Of a stretch of DNA of 32,988 nt, positions 1 to 9,499 are shown in pieces. The notes beneath the pieces are model-generated. The model ran no database searches. It was not told the origin of the DNA and worked only from the letters and a program-made list of their open reading frames with translations. Position numbers and translations under genes: made by a program. The stretch spans positions 1,144,979 through 1,177,966 of the forward strand of contig JAHNZQ020000172.1 of NCBI GenBank assembly GCA_019155205.2. Reading direction: 5' to 3'. Position 1 is the stretch's first letter, and each line of letters starts with the position of its first letter. Origin of the DNA: Gracilaria vermiculophylla. Taxonomy: Eukaryota; Rhodophyta; Florideophyceae; Gracilariales; Gracilariaceae.

Positions 1-701
1 GAGATGTGTCGCAGCTTTTTCACATGTACATCCGCCTGCATACAATAGAAAAGCTGCCACTTTGATCTCTGCTGGCAGAGCTTTTCGAAACTTCGAATCA
101 TTTGCCTCTATGATTGCCCGTAGTCCTCGTGACAGTCGTTGAAATAAGGCGTATGTGATTCGGAAAAGACTCTTCCATGACGCACACCCCATAAAATCTC
201 TTTTAACAGCAAAGTCAAAGAACCAGGTCGGAGAATTTCTGCGTCGAGACCATACCCTTCCGGGTGTTCCTCGGCGGTCATCAGACGATGAAAGCATCAC
301 AAAAGCAGCAAAGTGCAGAGACAGCAAGCTCTGAACTACAGTAATATCTGAGTTGTCTTCTTGGGTGGCATGTACCGCAAGAACTGCAGCCGCGAGACTT
401 CTACGGCGTTGGGAGTCCATATGGAGATGAAAGTCGATGTCAGGCTTGGGTCTTGTGTTGGGGTCGCTTCGGAGCGACCCCAAAATGCTGGGTATTTTGG
501 ACAGGACAACAGTTGTCCTAAGAAATGGGAGATCCCCACGATCAGGGGTTTTTTGGACAAACGACGACGTGTCCTGTCCATATGTAGAAACGGCCTTAGC
601 AACGGGGGCATCCGGCACGCTGATTACTGTATTATGCCAGCATCAATAAAAATATATCCTTACTACATAGAACAGTGACTAAAAACTAGATGTGGAGCTC
701 T
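1..701. other. No recognised gene; hairpin-rich leader region
   Basis: The open frames here are short, overlap on both strands and match no family I know. The notable content is a cluster of inverted repeats between about 458 and 580. The region lies directly outside the left end of the DNA transposon that starts near 702. Confidence 0.5.
458..483. repeat. Perfect 11-bp-stem hairpin
   Basis: Arm TTGGGGTCGCT, a 4-nt loop TCGG, then the exact reverse complement AGCGACCCCAA. A second perfect palindrome (AGGACAAC-A-GTTGTCCT) lies at 503-519, and GGACAGGAC at 499-507 is inverted as GTCCTGTCC at 571-579. Three nested or adjacent inverted repeats in 120 bp could be the end of a small foldback element, but no flanking duplication was found. 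Confidence 0.6.
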
Positions 702-739
702 CTAGTGTGTATTGGACCAGCGACCTCATATGAGGTCAA
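702..739 (+). repeat. Left terminal inverted repeat with 16-bp palindrome
   Basis: CTAGTGTGTATTGGACCAG is followed by the perfect palindrome GACCTCATATGAGGTC at 722-737. It pairs with the right end at 3542-3582, with a few mismatches and a short indel (right end GGACCAGTGCGCTGACC, left end GGACCAGCGACC). Confidence 0.75.
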
Positions 740-1029
740 TATTATTTTCTTTAGAATTGTACCAAAAAATTTGAAAATTTTCCAATTTCTTTTCAATATG
801 ATATCTTCATTGTGTCTACCAGATCGGCAGCGCCGAACCATGTCCACAACACTCAAACAACATTCGTAGCTGTTTAATCAGTCGTGGTTGTCAACAACAT
901 CCGTGACTTGGTGCCATGAAGACAGATCTTTGCAGAACTTGATCAGCTCCGAAGGCCATTTTTCAAGTTTAAAATTCGAAATGTAAAGGCCTGCGGATCA
1001 GATTTCAATATGGTTTTTTTTTGCGTGAT

Positions 1030-1048
1030 GGTGCGCTGACCTCATATG
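1030..1048 (+). repeat. Internal copy of the transposon subterminal motif
   Basis: GGTGCGCTGACCTCATATG repeats the terminal motif found at the right end (reverse complement AGTGCGCTGACCTTATATG). It lies about 310 bp inside the left end. Subterminal repeats of this kind often serve as transposase binding sites; that role is inferred. Confidence 0.55.
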
Positions 1049-1795
1049 TGCGACAAACAATTTCAAAAACTCACAATGGCTCTCTGTAAGCAATGTGTGA
1101 TACACACACTGTCGTCATCAGCTCAGTCAGAGCTCGACAATGACACAAACATGAAAGGAATTGGCCAAGTAGTTGCTGCGCAATTGACAGATGAAGCAAC
1201 TTGAGTCCCCCAGACCGCGTTTCTCAAAATGGCCGGCAAGAGGAAGAAAACCTTCATTCTTTTTTTTCGGTACCTGTTCTCACGCTGTTCACCATTTGAG
1301 TGCCTCTTAACCACAGTTTCACCCTCTGGTAATGGACGACAATTGTATTGACTTTGAATAACTTGTTGCGGAGGACCTCGAACGTCTGACCTCATCGGAC
1401 ACAAACGATCCTTTTTCACACCATTACTCTCAAAATGATGAAAAAATAACTTCACAAGTCCCTAATCTGCAAACATATGATTCAGAAGACACCAAATCTG
1501 ACACCCAAACAGTTTCTGGTAGAACGCAGAGTGCTCGTCGTCATTTTGAACACATGCGAAGTCAATGTCTCTGCGAACCGAAATGTGTGTCGGAAACGTT
1601 CTTTCTTCTCGCCCAGAGTTTGGCAAACCTTTCGCAAGATGGAAGAAAGTATTTAAGTGCGTGCAATGCTTCTTTCTTTATCGTCGCCGCCACGTGCTTC
1701 GAACGAGCTTATGGAGTGGGAACCTCAGAGAGCGCAAAATCGAAAACGAAAGCGGCGCCGTGTAAGCTCGTCACAAGGAAACTCAACTACCAGAT

Positions 1796-3319
1796 ATGCT
1801 CTTCGAGGTGCTCTGGTGTATGTTTGGCTTCGCTGCTGTAGTTCCGTTACACACAAGAACAATTCAGCATTTCGCCGTCGAGATTTCAACAAACCCGGAG
1901 TTCCAGATGCATAGTAACCAGCACGGTAAAGGAAGAAAAGGGCATAACACAATACAAAACAGAGTTGCGTTGGCGTTTCTGCACCGGTATGGTGAAGTTC
2001 ATGCATTTTCATGTCCAACCGGACGTTATTCTGCGGATGAATCGCCAATTCAATGGCTACCGAGTGATACTAGGAAGGAGCATGTCTATAACATGTACAC
2101 TGATAGATGGGACGAAATTCAATCTGCTGCTATAATGCATTCGCAGTTCAGAAGACAAGACAACGCGCTTTCTAAAGCAACCTTCTTGCGTGTGTGGGCA
2201 AAGTACTGTCCCACGTTAAGGATCCTTAAATCAGGCAGTGAATTCTGCGATCAGTGTACTACATTGCTAAATTCAGCATCAATCACTACCAACGCAGATC
2301 TCAAAGATACACTTTTGGCAGCGAGGAGAAGACATCGTATGGAAGCTTTCAATGAGTTCAAACTATACAGAGCAATAGTGCCCGCCACGCAAAGCGCGCC
2401 CTCCGCGAACCCCATTCATCTGGTATTTGATTTTGCTGAGAATGTGTTACTGCCTCATCTGCTGCGGCAACCAGGGCAACTCCATTTCGTAACTGGTTTG
2501 AAGTTTGACTTCTTTGGAGTGTACAACAGTGGTAGGAAAGTATGTAATGTGTATGGACTTCCGGAAGGTCACTGGCCTAATAGAAAAACTGCTAATGAGT
2601 TAGCATCAATGGTGTATCACACTCTCAAGCAACATCGTCTTTCTGGGTTCCCCAGTGCAGAGAACAAGTGCTTAAATTTACACGCAGACAATTGCGGCAA
2701 TCAGAACAACAACCGCTTCATACTGTGGTACATGCTTTGTAGGGTATGTATGGGTCATGAAAATGAGATTATACTGCGATTTCTTGTCACTGGTCACACC
2801 AAAAACCGTTGTGATGCCGCATTCGGCTTAGTGAAGCAACGCTTGAAGCAATGCAATGTCTTCTCACCACGAGATATGATGAAGGTCATCGACGAGATCT
2901 CTGTGTCGAACAGCGTCGTATGTGCCACCGACGTTCAGTGGATTGATTGGAAGAAATATTTGATGCGTTACTACACCGTTCCAAATCATTTCAAACTCTC
3001 AAATTTCCACGTTTTCAACTTTTCAAATACATACAAAGAAGACGTCATGGTAAAGGCTTTGTCTACAGATGATAACTGGACAAAGTATAAATTGATGAAG
3101 ACTCGAGTAACCGTTGAATATTTTGTCCATGAAAGCGTTTCTTTACTTCATGATTCTTCTATTGCGCTTCAAATAACGCCTTTAAGCGTCGGCACATCAG
3201 CTCAGGAAAGAACAAGGGAAGCCTACCTAGTTAAGAATATTCTTGACAGATATTACGAAGGTGATGATGAGCGCAGAAGTGACTATTTCGGTAGTGGTAG
3301 CAATTGGAGGAATGGGTAA
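1796..3319 (+). CDS. Transposase-like protein, RNase H-fold type with HADNC and GHTKNRCD motifs (DUF7869-like)
   Basis: A 507-residue ORF inside a TIR element. A Cys pair, FCDQC (residues 150-154), may bind zinc. The core shows LVFDFAE (Asp212), LHADNCGNQNNN (Asp298) and GHTKNRCDAAFG (His334, Asp340). This arrangement matches a family of eukaryotic transposon-encoded proteins with an HADNCxGQNKN-like signature and a presumed RNase H-like D-D-D/E centre; I recall the family as DUF7869. The N-terminus at ATG 1796 is uncertain. Upstream frames at 1554-1795 hold Cys-rich and Arg-rich segments that may be an earlier exon or decayed 5' coding sequence. The ORF itself has no internal stop. Terminal inverted repeats on both sides support mobility. 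Activity is unproven. Confidence 0.7.
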   Translation: MLFEVLWCMFGFAAVVPLHTRTIQHFAVEISTNPEFQMHSNQHGKGRKGHNTIQNRVALAFLHRYGEVHAFSCPTGRYSADESPIQWLPSDTRKEHVYNMYTDRWDEIQSAAIMHSQFRRQDNALSKATFLRVWAKYCPTLRILKSGSEFCDQCTTLLNSASITTNADLKDTLLAARRRHRMEAFNEFKLYRAIVPATQSAPSANPIHLVFDFAENVLLPHLLRQPGQLHFVTGLKFDFFGVYNSGRKVCNVYGLPEGHWPNRKTANELASMVYHTLKQHRLSGFPSAENKCLNLHADNCGNQNNNRFILWYMLCRVCMGHENEIILRFLVTGHTKNRCDAAFGLVKQRLKQCNVFSPRDMMKVIDEISVSNSVVCATDVQWIDWKKYLMRYYTVPNHFKLSNFHVFNFSNTYKEDVMVKALSTDDNWTKYKLMKTRVTVEYFVHESVSLLHDSSIALQITPLSVGTSAQERTREAYLVKNILDRYYEGDDERRSDYFGSGSNWRNG

Positions 3320-3526
3320 AGGGTAGTCTGCGTCGCCTTGAAACTTATTTAAGACATATCTCTGTTGATAAAACTACAATTTGAGTTCTGTTTGCTGGAT
3401 ATAAAAGGTGAGATTGTCGGCTTCAACTTCCTTTTCATTTGTCAGAAGAGTTTTTTGGGACCAAACTGGTCATATCTCTGCTCGAGTCGAAAAGCCATTG
3501 TGAATATTTGAAATGGTTTGTTGCAT

Positions 3527-3582
3527 ATATGAGGTCAATTTGACCTCATATAAGGTCAGCGCACTGGTCCGATAGACACTAG
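3527..3582 (-). repeat. Right terminal inverted repeat with double palindrome
   Basis: Positions 3527-3551 form a 25-nt palindrome, ATATGAGGTCAA-T-TTGACCTCATAT. It overlaps a second, imperfect one (GACCTCATATAAGGTC, 3542-3557). The terminal GGACCAG motif and the ACACTAG end follow in inverted orientation relative to 702-739. Confidence 0.75.
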
Positions 3583-5029
3583 CAACAGCGCGTGCCAAAC
3601 CAATAGGTCATTTCGTTACTGTATTACAGACCCTGTCTCCTATCCGACCACTCTTCCCGAGGCCTTATGATCGCGCACTGGCGGCAATGCCAACCGGCGT
3701 GTTGCTTACATCAGTTGGGCGTGCATCGATATTTTCCATACGGCATTAGTTTCCACAACTAGGTCAAGTCACTCTGGCGTTTTACACCTATCGGTTTAGC
3801 GTGTTGTGCAAATTTAATCTCTGGGCATTGCTGTTGTGGAGTACATTGCGTCAGTGAGCTCGCGTTCCTTCTCTTTAATGTCTTCTGGCCTTTTTATGGG
3901 TCGTTTTGGTGTCATTCGACTGCATGCCTTCATCCCTTGCTGGGTGGCTATTATTTATATCGGTCGTTTTCTCACGTGTCTTGTCGGCGTCATTGTCAGT
4001 TTCACACACTTGTTTCCTTATTTATATCGCCCACCTGCTAGGCTTTTCTCGGTGCTTCTTTTCTCCCAGCGGTTTGCGCACATGCCTGTTCCGCTACACT
4101 TTTCAGGGCAGCAGTCGGGCTTCGCATCGATTCAATTGCGATCTTTCCGACCGGCCATTCGTTTTCCGTGCTTGTTGGTCCTGTAACTGGATTGATATCA
4201 AACTGGGAATCTGCGTCGTCTTCGGTGTGAAAATCAGAATACTTCCCGGATCGGTTACTCCAGTTGTCCATCCGTGAATTACCGTTCATTGCGCGACCAC
4301 AAAGAACGATGCCCAACCATGAGAAATCGTGTGCGATAGGCTCAAAAGGTGAATCTAGCCACATCCAAGACGTGCACCACTTTGTCTGTTAGCCACCAGG
4401 CAGACGTGGACCCCGCCTTATGGCAAGCGTTAGGAAGCCCATTTTCCATCGGATTCTCGTTTGCGAGCTCTTTCAACTGAGCGCCGCTCCTCCTCCGTAT
4501 GCGATCAGAAGGTTTTCGGGAAGATTGGCGACTCAATTTGTCATCGAAAAAGTGCACGAGCAGAGGCTGCAATACTTGTAACCCTTAATGACTCGTCAAC
4601 ACCATTCGGTTTCTCAGCGTTTTTTGGATTCCATGGCCAATATTTGCACAGCAAAATATCCCGGTTGCATTGTGGGTACCATTGGTTCAACAGACTGTAG
4701 TGATCCTTACCCCCGCGTGGGATTATAGGGATTATCTCCAGACGGAATTCGCGTTGTATCAGTCGAAATACTACGGTCCAAGCTTCGAGATCGGGACGCG
4801 GATCTGTAAAAGAACCCAAGAATAGACTCAGTCGTTTTGATGCTCTCTCTTTACAGTCGGCGTTTACGCCAATACCTTCTGGTCCGTACGAAAACCCTAT
4901 GAACACATACGTGACGCGCGACCAATTGGTGCCCCCGCGACCTCAGCTTCCATCTTTGAGCGGAACGGTAGTTTATGTCTATGATAGGGGTGCTTGCGGT
5001 ACAGATGAGTTCGTAATATCAATTCAGTA
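3583..5029. other. No recognised gene
   Basis: Several ORFs of 75-125 codons overlap on both strands (for example 3906-4277 plus and 4541-4906 minus). None has a motif I recognise. Part of the stretch may be the 3' LTR or flank of gypsy element A, which reads on the minus strand and ends near 5030, but no LTR boundary could be found. Confidence 0.45.
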
Positions 5030-5672
5030 GGACAAAAGACCTACATTGCGGTCAGATACTACGTAATCGTCGTAGTCTGAATCTTTTATGTGTCTTCTTT
5101 TTTTCGTAAAACGTTCTACTCCTTGGTGATCTTCATATTTATATATTTTTGTCTCCGTTTTTCTCTTCTTTCTCATTCTTTTGGAATCTTCATATTCATA
5201 TTATTCTTCGTTTTACTGCTCTTCATCGGGTTTTTTCTGGTTCCGCACGCGATCAATATCCTCTCCAACCTCCTTAGTGTGGATATGATACTGGGACGCC
5301 AAGTGCTCCACCTGGCAGGTGGTGGTCATGAGGGCGCCAGTACATCAGGAGGACATTTCTTTGGATGTGCAGCGAAGGTTCTATAGAATCCTTTACGGAA
5401 TCGTATAAGTACCACCGTGCAGAATAACAGATCTTAGGCGGGGTATATATTTGACCCACGATGAGTTCCGCAACCGTTTGGACGGTTTCCAGCTTCATTC
5501 TGGGACCGTGTTTATGTTCCAATAGGTCTGGATGTGATGCAGAGTCTTTCATGAGGTCCGTTTCTGCCAGCTGATTTTGTGATGGGACGGTCACCATTAT
5601 GAGAAGAGGAGCCTTTAAGACTCGACCCATGAATATAGTGCTGGCAAGTCTGCGTTATTTGATGTTCATTAT

Positions 5673-5743
5673 TATTGAAAAACAGTTGAGCAACTCCGGC
5701 GCTCCTGCGCTGGTTCGCTGTATGTGTCCCATCACTTTTCATA
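5673..5743 (-). repeat. 3' LTR of TRIM-2 (71 bp)
   Basis: Direct repeat of 5906-5976. In element orientation it starts TATGAAAAGTGATGGG and ends CTGTTTTTCAATA, so the TG...CA ends sit one to three bases inside the boundaries implied by the TSD. Confidence 0.85.
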
Positions 5744-5864
5744 CTCCTCCTCTTTTCCTGAGGACGTCGGCCCATCTCGAGCTGTGCTATCAGCCGGGCA
5801 GAGAGTATCTTTACAGTGCATCGCGTTTTCAGTGGCAGCGTACAAAGATCATATTTGAACCACG

Positions 5865-5881
5865 GCGGGGCTTGAACCCGC
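5865..5881 (-). promoter_or_regulatory. tRNA-like T-arm / B-box in TRIM-2
   Basis: On the minus strand, GCGGGTTCAAGCCCCGC forms a perfect 5-bp stem with a TTCAAGC loop, a tRNA T-arm. It contains a B-box-like GGTTCAAGCCC. An A-box-like TTGCTCAACTG lies upstream inside the 5' LTR. Together they resemble an internal RNA polymerase III promoter. The acceptor stem does not pair, so this is not a functional tRNA gene. Confidence 0.6.
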
Positions 5882-5886
5882 GACCC

Positions 5887-5905
5887 CTGTATCTGGGCCC
5901 ATAAC
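5887..5905 (-). other. Primer-binding site of TRIM-2 (half-tRNA iMet)
   Basis: Minus strand GTTATGGGCCCAGATACAG follows the 5' LTR directly. GGTTATGGGCCCAG is complementary to the initiator tRNA-Met anticodon stem-loop, the same internal-tRNA priming known for Drosophila copia. Confidence 0.8.
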
Positions 5906-5976
5906 TATTGAAAAACAGTTGAGCAACTCCGGCGCTCCTGCGCTGGTTCTCTGTACGTGTCCCATCACTTTTCATA
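5906..5976 (-). repeat. 5' LTR of TRIM-2 (71 bp)
   Basis: Direct repeat of 5673-5743. It contains AGCGCC and an A-box-like GCTCAACTG near its 3' end, also present in the LTR of TRIM-1. Confidence 0.85.
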
Positions 5977-6749
5977 ATTATGGCTTTGTCAGAGTGCAGC
6001 AATTCAAACCATCCAGTTAACTCCAGCGGGAGCTTCACTTGATCTTAATCAGTGGATCTTCCGTCCTATCTTTATGATCTTTTGCAGGGACTGGTTTGGC
6101 ATTGCTGGGAGTCACATTTACGTAAATGTATTTTTCGGGCTGCCGTGTGATAACGTGGTTCCACTGTTGGTCGTGTTATGCTCTGTACCGCTGTTGGGTA
6201 TTCTTCATCCGTCCGGTAGCAACTTGAAGGGTTTTTAGAGAAGGGATGCAGATTAGACTTTTTCACCCGCGCAGATGTTTAACTCCTTGCTGCCTGTTGG
6301 TTCGTTGATGCGTTGTCTACAATTTTTCCGGAGAAGCTTCGATCATTTACCAGATCAAACGGTGATGTGCCAATGCAAAAATGCACCTGTAGGTTCTAAT
6401 GGAGGTCAGCGGGGCTAAAGGAAACGTTGAGAGGATGCCAAGGACGTTCGCCATTTCGGGCTCAGACTTACATGGAGGTGCCTTGACAACAACTTATATA
6501 GTTGTTCGGTCGCGCAACCGTCGTCAGAGCAGAAATTTCACAATACGCCAAGACATCCAATACCGCCATTCTTATTCTAACATAAAATACATGTGCTGGC
6601 CATAATTCAATAGTACTTGCAACAACAAGGCACAACAAGACATGACCGTTACGTGCACTCACAAAAGTATTACAGTGCACAAATCCACAAGTCCAGCTTG
6701 TCATTGTAATCTGCTTTCATGCGCCAGCGTTCTCTACGTCATTTTAGTC

Positions 6750-7640
6750 CATGTATGCACTCAGCCAGCAATCCAGTCTCTCAGCAATACACTTAGGCAG
6801 CAATGTATTCAACTAGGATTGCCGCTAGTCAACAAGGAACATTTGCTTTTCAGTAACAGCATAGACACTTGCTCTAACAGGTTCAAAGCGTACGTTAATA
6901 GTTGAACAAAATCTGCCGAAAATTTTTGGTGTTCCGCTACGTAATGTGAGACACTCACCAATACGATTTTTTAAAATAGTTTCACTTAGCCTTTTGTCTG
7001 GAAATGATACGCAGTCCAGAAGCAATTCTTCAAACCCATTGGAACAAAAAAAAATTTGAAGAAGATGGAGACCACGTTGGATCCGTTGTCCGTGTGGGGG
7101 AATAGCAAATCACCATATGGATATACCCGGATGGTCAGTAATGCTTCCATTTGTAAATTCAACGTTTTGATATTCAGAATAGTAACTCTGCTCAACTAGG
7201 AAAACCTGCCGGTAGTGCCTACCATTTGGTTGTAGCCCTTGCGCGTTTCGGGTACTGGTCCGAGTACGTTGGAAGGAATGATATCGACGGCACGTGCAGC
7301 ACGAAACACCTTGAATTATTCTTTTTGCGTTTGTACACCATCTTTGGTCTTAACACATGACGAGGGGTTATCCACAAAGATATGATTCTCAGGTGCTCAC
7401 CAGGGCCAGTAGAACTCTTGCCTTACGTTTTAATGCATCCATTAACTACCCTGACGGCCTGAGAGCACATTAATATATGCTAGATGCATAATTCATTGCC
7501 GTTACGATTCAGGCACTAATGTTTGGGGCGGACCACCCAGAGGTGGTCTTTGCACCATGGATGTCTCGTGGTCGTTTTCGAACGGAATCCCCAACTGCCT
7601 TACTAATGAGAGCAAATCCGTGCAGTACCTGTCGACCGTT
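6750..7640 (-). pseudogene. Integrase core of gypsy A, inactivated
   Basis: Minus-strand fragments in order are FYWPW and CVKTKDGVQTQKE (end of the zinc domain), then VFRAARAVDIIPSNVLGP, PHTDNGSNVVSIFFKF and TAYHFQTKG. This is the Ty3/gypsy integrase core. The first catalytic Asp position reads Asn (SNVLG where the family has IDVLG). The GQVER motif reads G-stop-V-K-L, so the catalytic Glu is Lys. Further stops interrupt the frame. It continues to about 6750 with YVAEHQ and LTYALN. The enzyme cannot be functional. Confidence 0.75.
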
Positions 7641-7779
7641 TGTTCCCTTCAGAACTTCTTTTTGAGAATTGGCTCTTGTAGCATTCCAGCAACGGACAAC
7701 ATAGGTTTTTTTTCTATCTTTTCTGTGTTCCTCATTGTAAAAGGCTCTCTTAATTTCCATACCTTTTCAATCTTCATCT

Positions 7780-8063
7780 TGTTGTAGGAGCATCTAGATG
7801 CTTCTAGGAAGCAACTAAAAACTGCTAATATCTAGAGACTTCTAAAAGGTTCTATAGAAGAAATTATGTAGAAGTATTTTATGCTTTGTGATAGAAACTA
7901 TTAGAAGTTTTAGAAGACTATAGAACATCATGAGAGTACTATATAAGAAAGAATTGCAAAACAGGTTTGATGAATGATAGAAGTGAAGCCGAGTCATCCA
8001 GATAAATCAAAAGTGCGTTTACTCAAGTGTATCCTAAGCTCTGTACTACACTTATTTACAATA
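7780..8063 (+). mobile_element. Solo copia-type LTR (284 bp) with TSD CATCT inside gypsy A
   Basis: It starts TGTTGTAGG and ends TTTACAATA, a one-base decay of TACAACA. CATCT flanks it at 7775-7779 and 8064-8068. It interrupts gypsy A between RNase H and integrase. Its first 85 bases align with the LTR at 13639-13917 read on the minus strand (shared GACTTCTA, GGTTCTATAGAA-like blocks). A TATA motif (CTATATAAG) lies near 7940. No internal copia sequence is present, so it is most likely the recombination product of a full element. Confidence 0.75.
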
Positions 8064-8119
8064 CATCTTCCTCAGATTTCCTGACCTTGAGACACAAAGT
8101 TTTTGACTTTTATGGGACC

Positions 8120-9460
8120 CTTTTCTACCTTAGTAGTATGTTGGCGGGACAGCTAGTCTGTCAGATTGTGCTTCATTTCTGGTTGGTATTGGAGTTCATA
8201 GTCAAACTCCGACACTCGCAATCTTCATTTGCCCAGTCGTCTGGATGCAGTATCAAGGTCATGACTCCACCGTAGGGCATGACAGCCCATCCAAGCAATC
8301 ATCGTAACTACATACATGTAGGGCCTGAGTATCAAAATTTTTTCATACTACCGCCAGGCATTCCCTTTCTGTTGCGAAATGGTTCTGTTCAGTGGTGGTC
8401 AGAGCCCAGCGTCGATATCTGATTGGTGCTTTACTTCCATTCTCTAGCTACGGCTAAAGACAGGATCGTGCCTGGGCGGCTGAGACGTATACATCTAATG
8501 TGTGCAGACGTCGTGACCTAGTCAGGGCTATGACCTTTGACGTAAACCTCGCAGCCTTTAAGATCGGAAAAGCGTTTACTTCATCACTCTTTACGTATTT
8601 GAGGCTTTTAAATCGGCTCTGTTCTAATTACTTGTGCAGGTGAGCGGTAGTCTTGGCAATGTTTTTGATTAAATGACAATATACGTTACATACGCCAATG
8701 AAAAGACGAATATCCGTTTGTTATCTTGGATACTTCACTTTTTGTATCGCCTGGATTTTTTTTCGGCGACTTTCAATCGGTTTGGACTTGAAAAATGTCT
8801 AAAGTACTTGACTGTCTGGTCAAATTACACATATTTATTTTACTTGAAAGCCATTCTCACCTGCTGGGGCAATATAAGTACAGTTTCTACATGGGCAAAG
8901 TTGTACTTGATGATGCAAGAATAGACTAAAATATCGTCGATGTATACCAACGCGACTGGTTATTTAACTTTCTAAAGAATGATGTCCAAAGCCTTCTGAA
9001 AAGCAACCAGTGCGATGCGCCAATCAAATGCGATCCATCCATAACGGTAGAGATCCATAGGACACGTGAGTTTCGTTTCGTCCATGTCATCTAATGTGAT
9101 CTCTGCTTACCAGTAGTCCGGATTGGCATCCAAGATGTTGAATACCATTGCAAAGCCCATTAATCAAATGCGCGCGACAATTTGGGGTATCGGATAAGAA
9201 TTCCTCACCTTCACGGCATTTAGCTTAAGATAGTTAGCGCAAGAACTCATTCGCGTTTCTTATTTTTTGGATCACCATCACTGCGCTGGCCCATTCCGAC
9301 GTGGTGCGTTCTATCTTTTTATCTTTGCAGATTTGGTACACGTCTTGGGGTTCTATCTCTCAGGCTTCATTTCCAACGTATTAGGGAGCCTGATACAGGG
9401 GTTCAGCTCCTGGGGTGAGTTCACTCCGGTGCTTCTTAGCCTTTACTAAGTCCGACTGCC
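8120..9460 (-). pseudogene. Reverse transcriptase and RNase H of gypsy A
   Basis: Minus-strand motifs in order: HRSELTPGAEPLYQ, TTSEWASAVMVIQK, LNAVKVRNSYPIPQI, FNILDANPDYW, MDLYRYGWIAFDWR, FQKALDIIL, LVYIDDILVYS (intact YIDD), HVETVL, then YTLD-type RNase H with LDVYVSAAQA, TTEQNHFATERECLAVV and a final RLRVSEFDYELQYQPEMKHN. This is the Ty3/gypsy order and spacing. Several in-frame stops (for example directly after PDYW) and frameshifts make it a fossil. Codon and amino-acid similarity to the family is still easy to read. Confidence 0.82.
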
Positions 9461-9499
9461 CTGCCCACGTTGATCTGAATGATTCCAATACGTCCACGA

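Larger units (their letters stand above)
706..3578 (+). mobile_element. TIR DNA transposon with HADNC-type transposase, probable TSD CTAG
   Basis: The two ends are inverted copies. The left end reads TGTGTATTGGACCAG and the right end, reverse-complemented, reads TGTCTATCGGACCAG. Both run inward into copies of GACCTCATATGAGGTC. CTAG flanks both ends (702-705 and 3579-3582), which fits a 4-bp target-site duplication; because CTAG is itself a palindrome, it could instead be the outermost TIR bases. One long ORF (1796-3319) fills the centre. The element is about 2.9 kb and the ends are slightly diverged, so it may be old. I do not recognise the superfamily from the termini. Confidence 0.7.
5673..5976 (-). 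mobile_element. Complete TRIM-type miniature LTR retrotransposon (TRIM-2) inside gypsy A
   Basis: A 304-bp non-coding element has two 71-bp direct repeats (5673-5743 and 5906-5976) that differ at only a couple of positions. ATTAT flanks it exactly on both sides (5668-5672 and 5977-5981), a 5-bp target-site duplication. On the minus strand, the 5' LTR is followed by GTTATGGGCCCAG, complementary to the anticodon arm of initiator tRNA-Met. A polypurine tract (AGGAAAAGAGGAGGAG) precedes the 3' LTR. The gypsy A reading frame joins up on either side, which confirms insertion. It has no coding capacity and would depend on another element for reverse transcriptase and integrase. Confidence 0.88.
5030..6060 (-). 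pseudogene. Integrase C-terminal domain and chromodomain-like tail of gypsy A
   Basis: Read on the minus strand and skipping the TRIM at 5673-5976, the frame runs from a segment with TGWFELLHSDKAII directly into a segment with RLASTIFMGRVLKAPL. This is the usual Ty3/gypsy integrase C-terminal pattern (GPF..L......, then DRV..AP). A chromodomain-like stretch follows at about 5300-5450 (ARWYLYDSVKDSIEPSLHI, then LLMYW). The end is a strongly charged Lys/Arg/Glu/Asp tail at 5030-5240. Because this tail is purine-rich on the minus strand, it is hard to separate from a polypurine tract. Confidence 0.65.

Noticed and set aside
3836..4364. Overlapping ORFs of 108-123 codons
   Set aside because: Three mutually overlapping frames on both strands with Phe/Leu- or Ser-rich composition and no motif; likely chance.
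5840..5935. A tRNA gene on the minus strand (T-arm and anticodon-like TTATGGGCCCA)
   Set aside because: The acceptor strands do not pair, and the sequence spans an LTR/PBS junction. The GGGCCCA part is the complement of initiator tRNA-Met (a PBS), not a tRNA anticodon arm.
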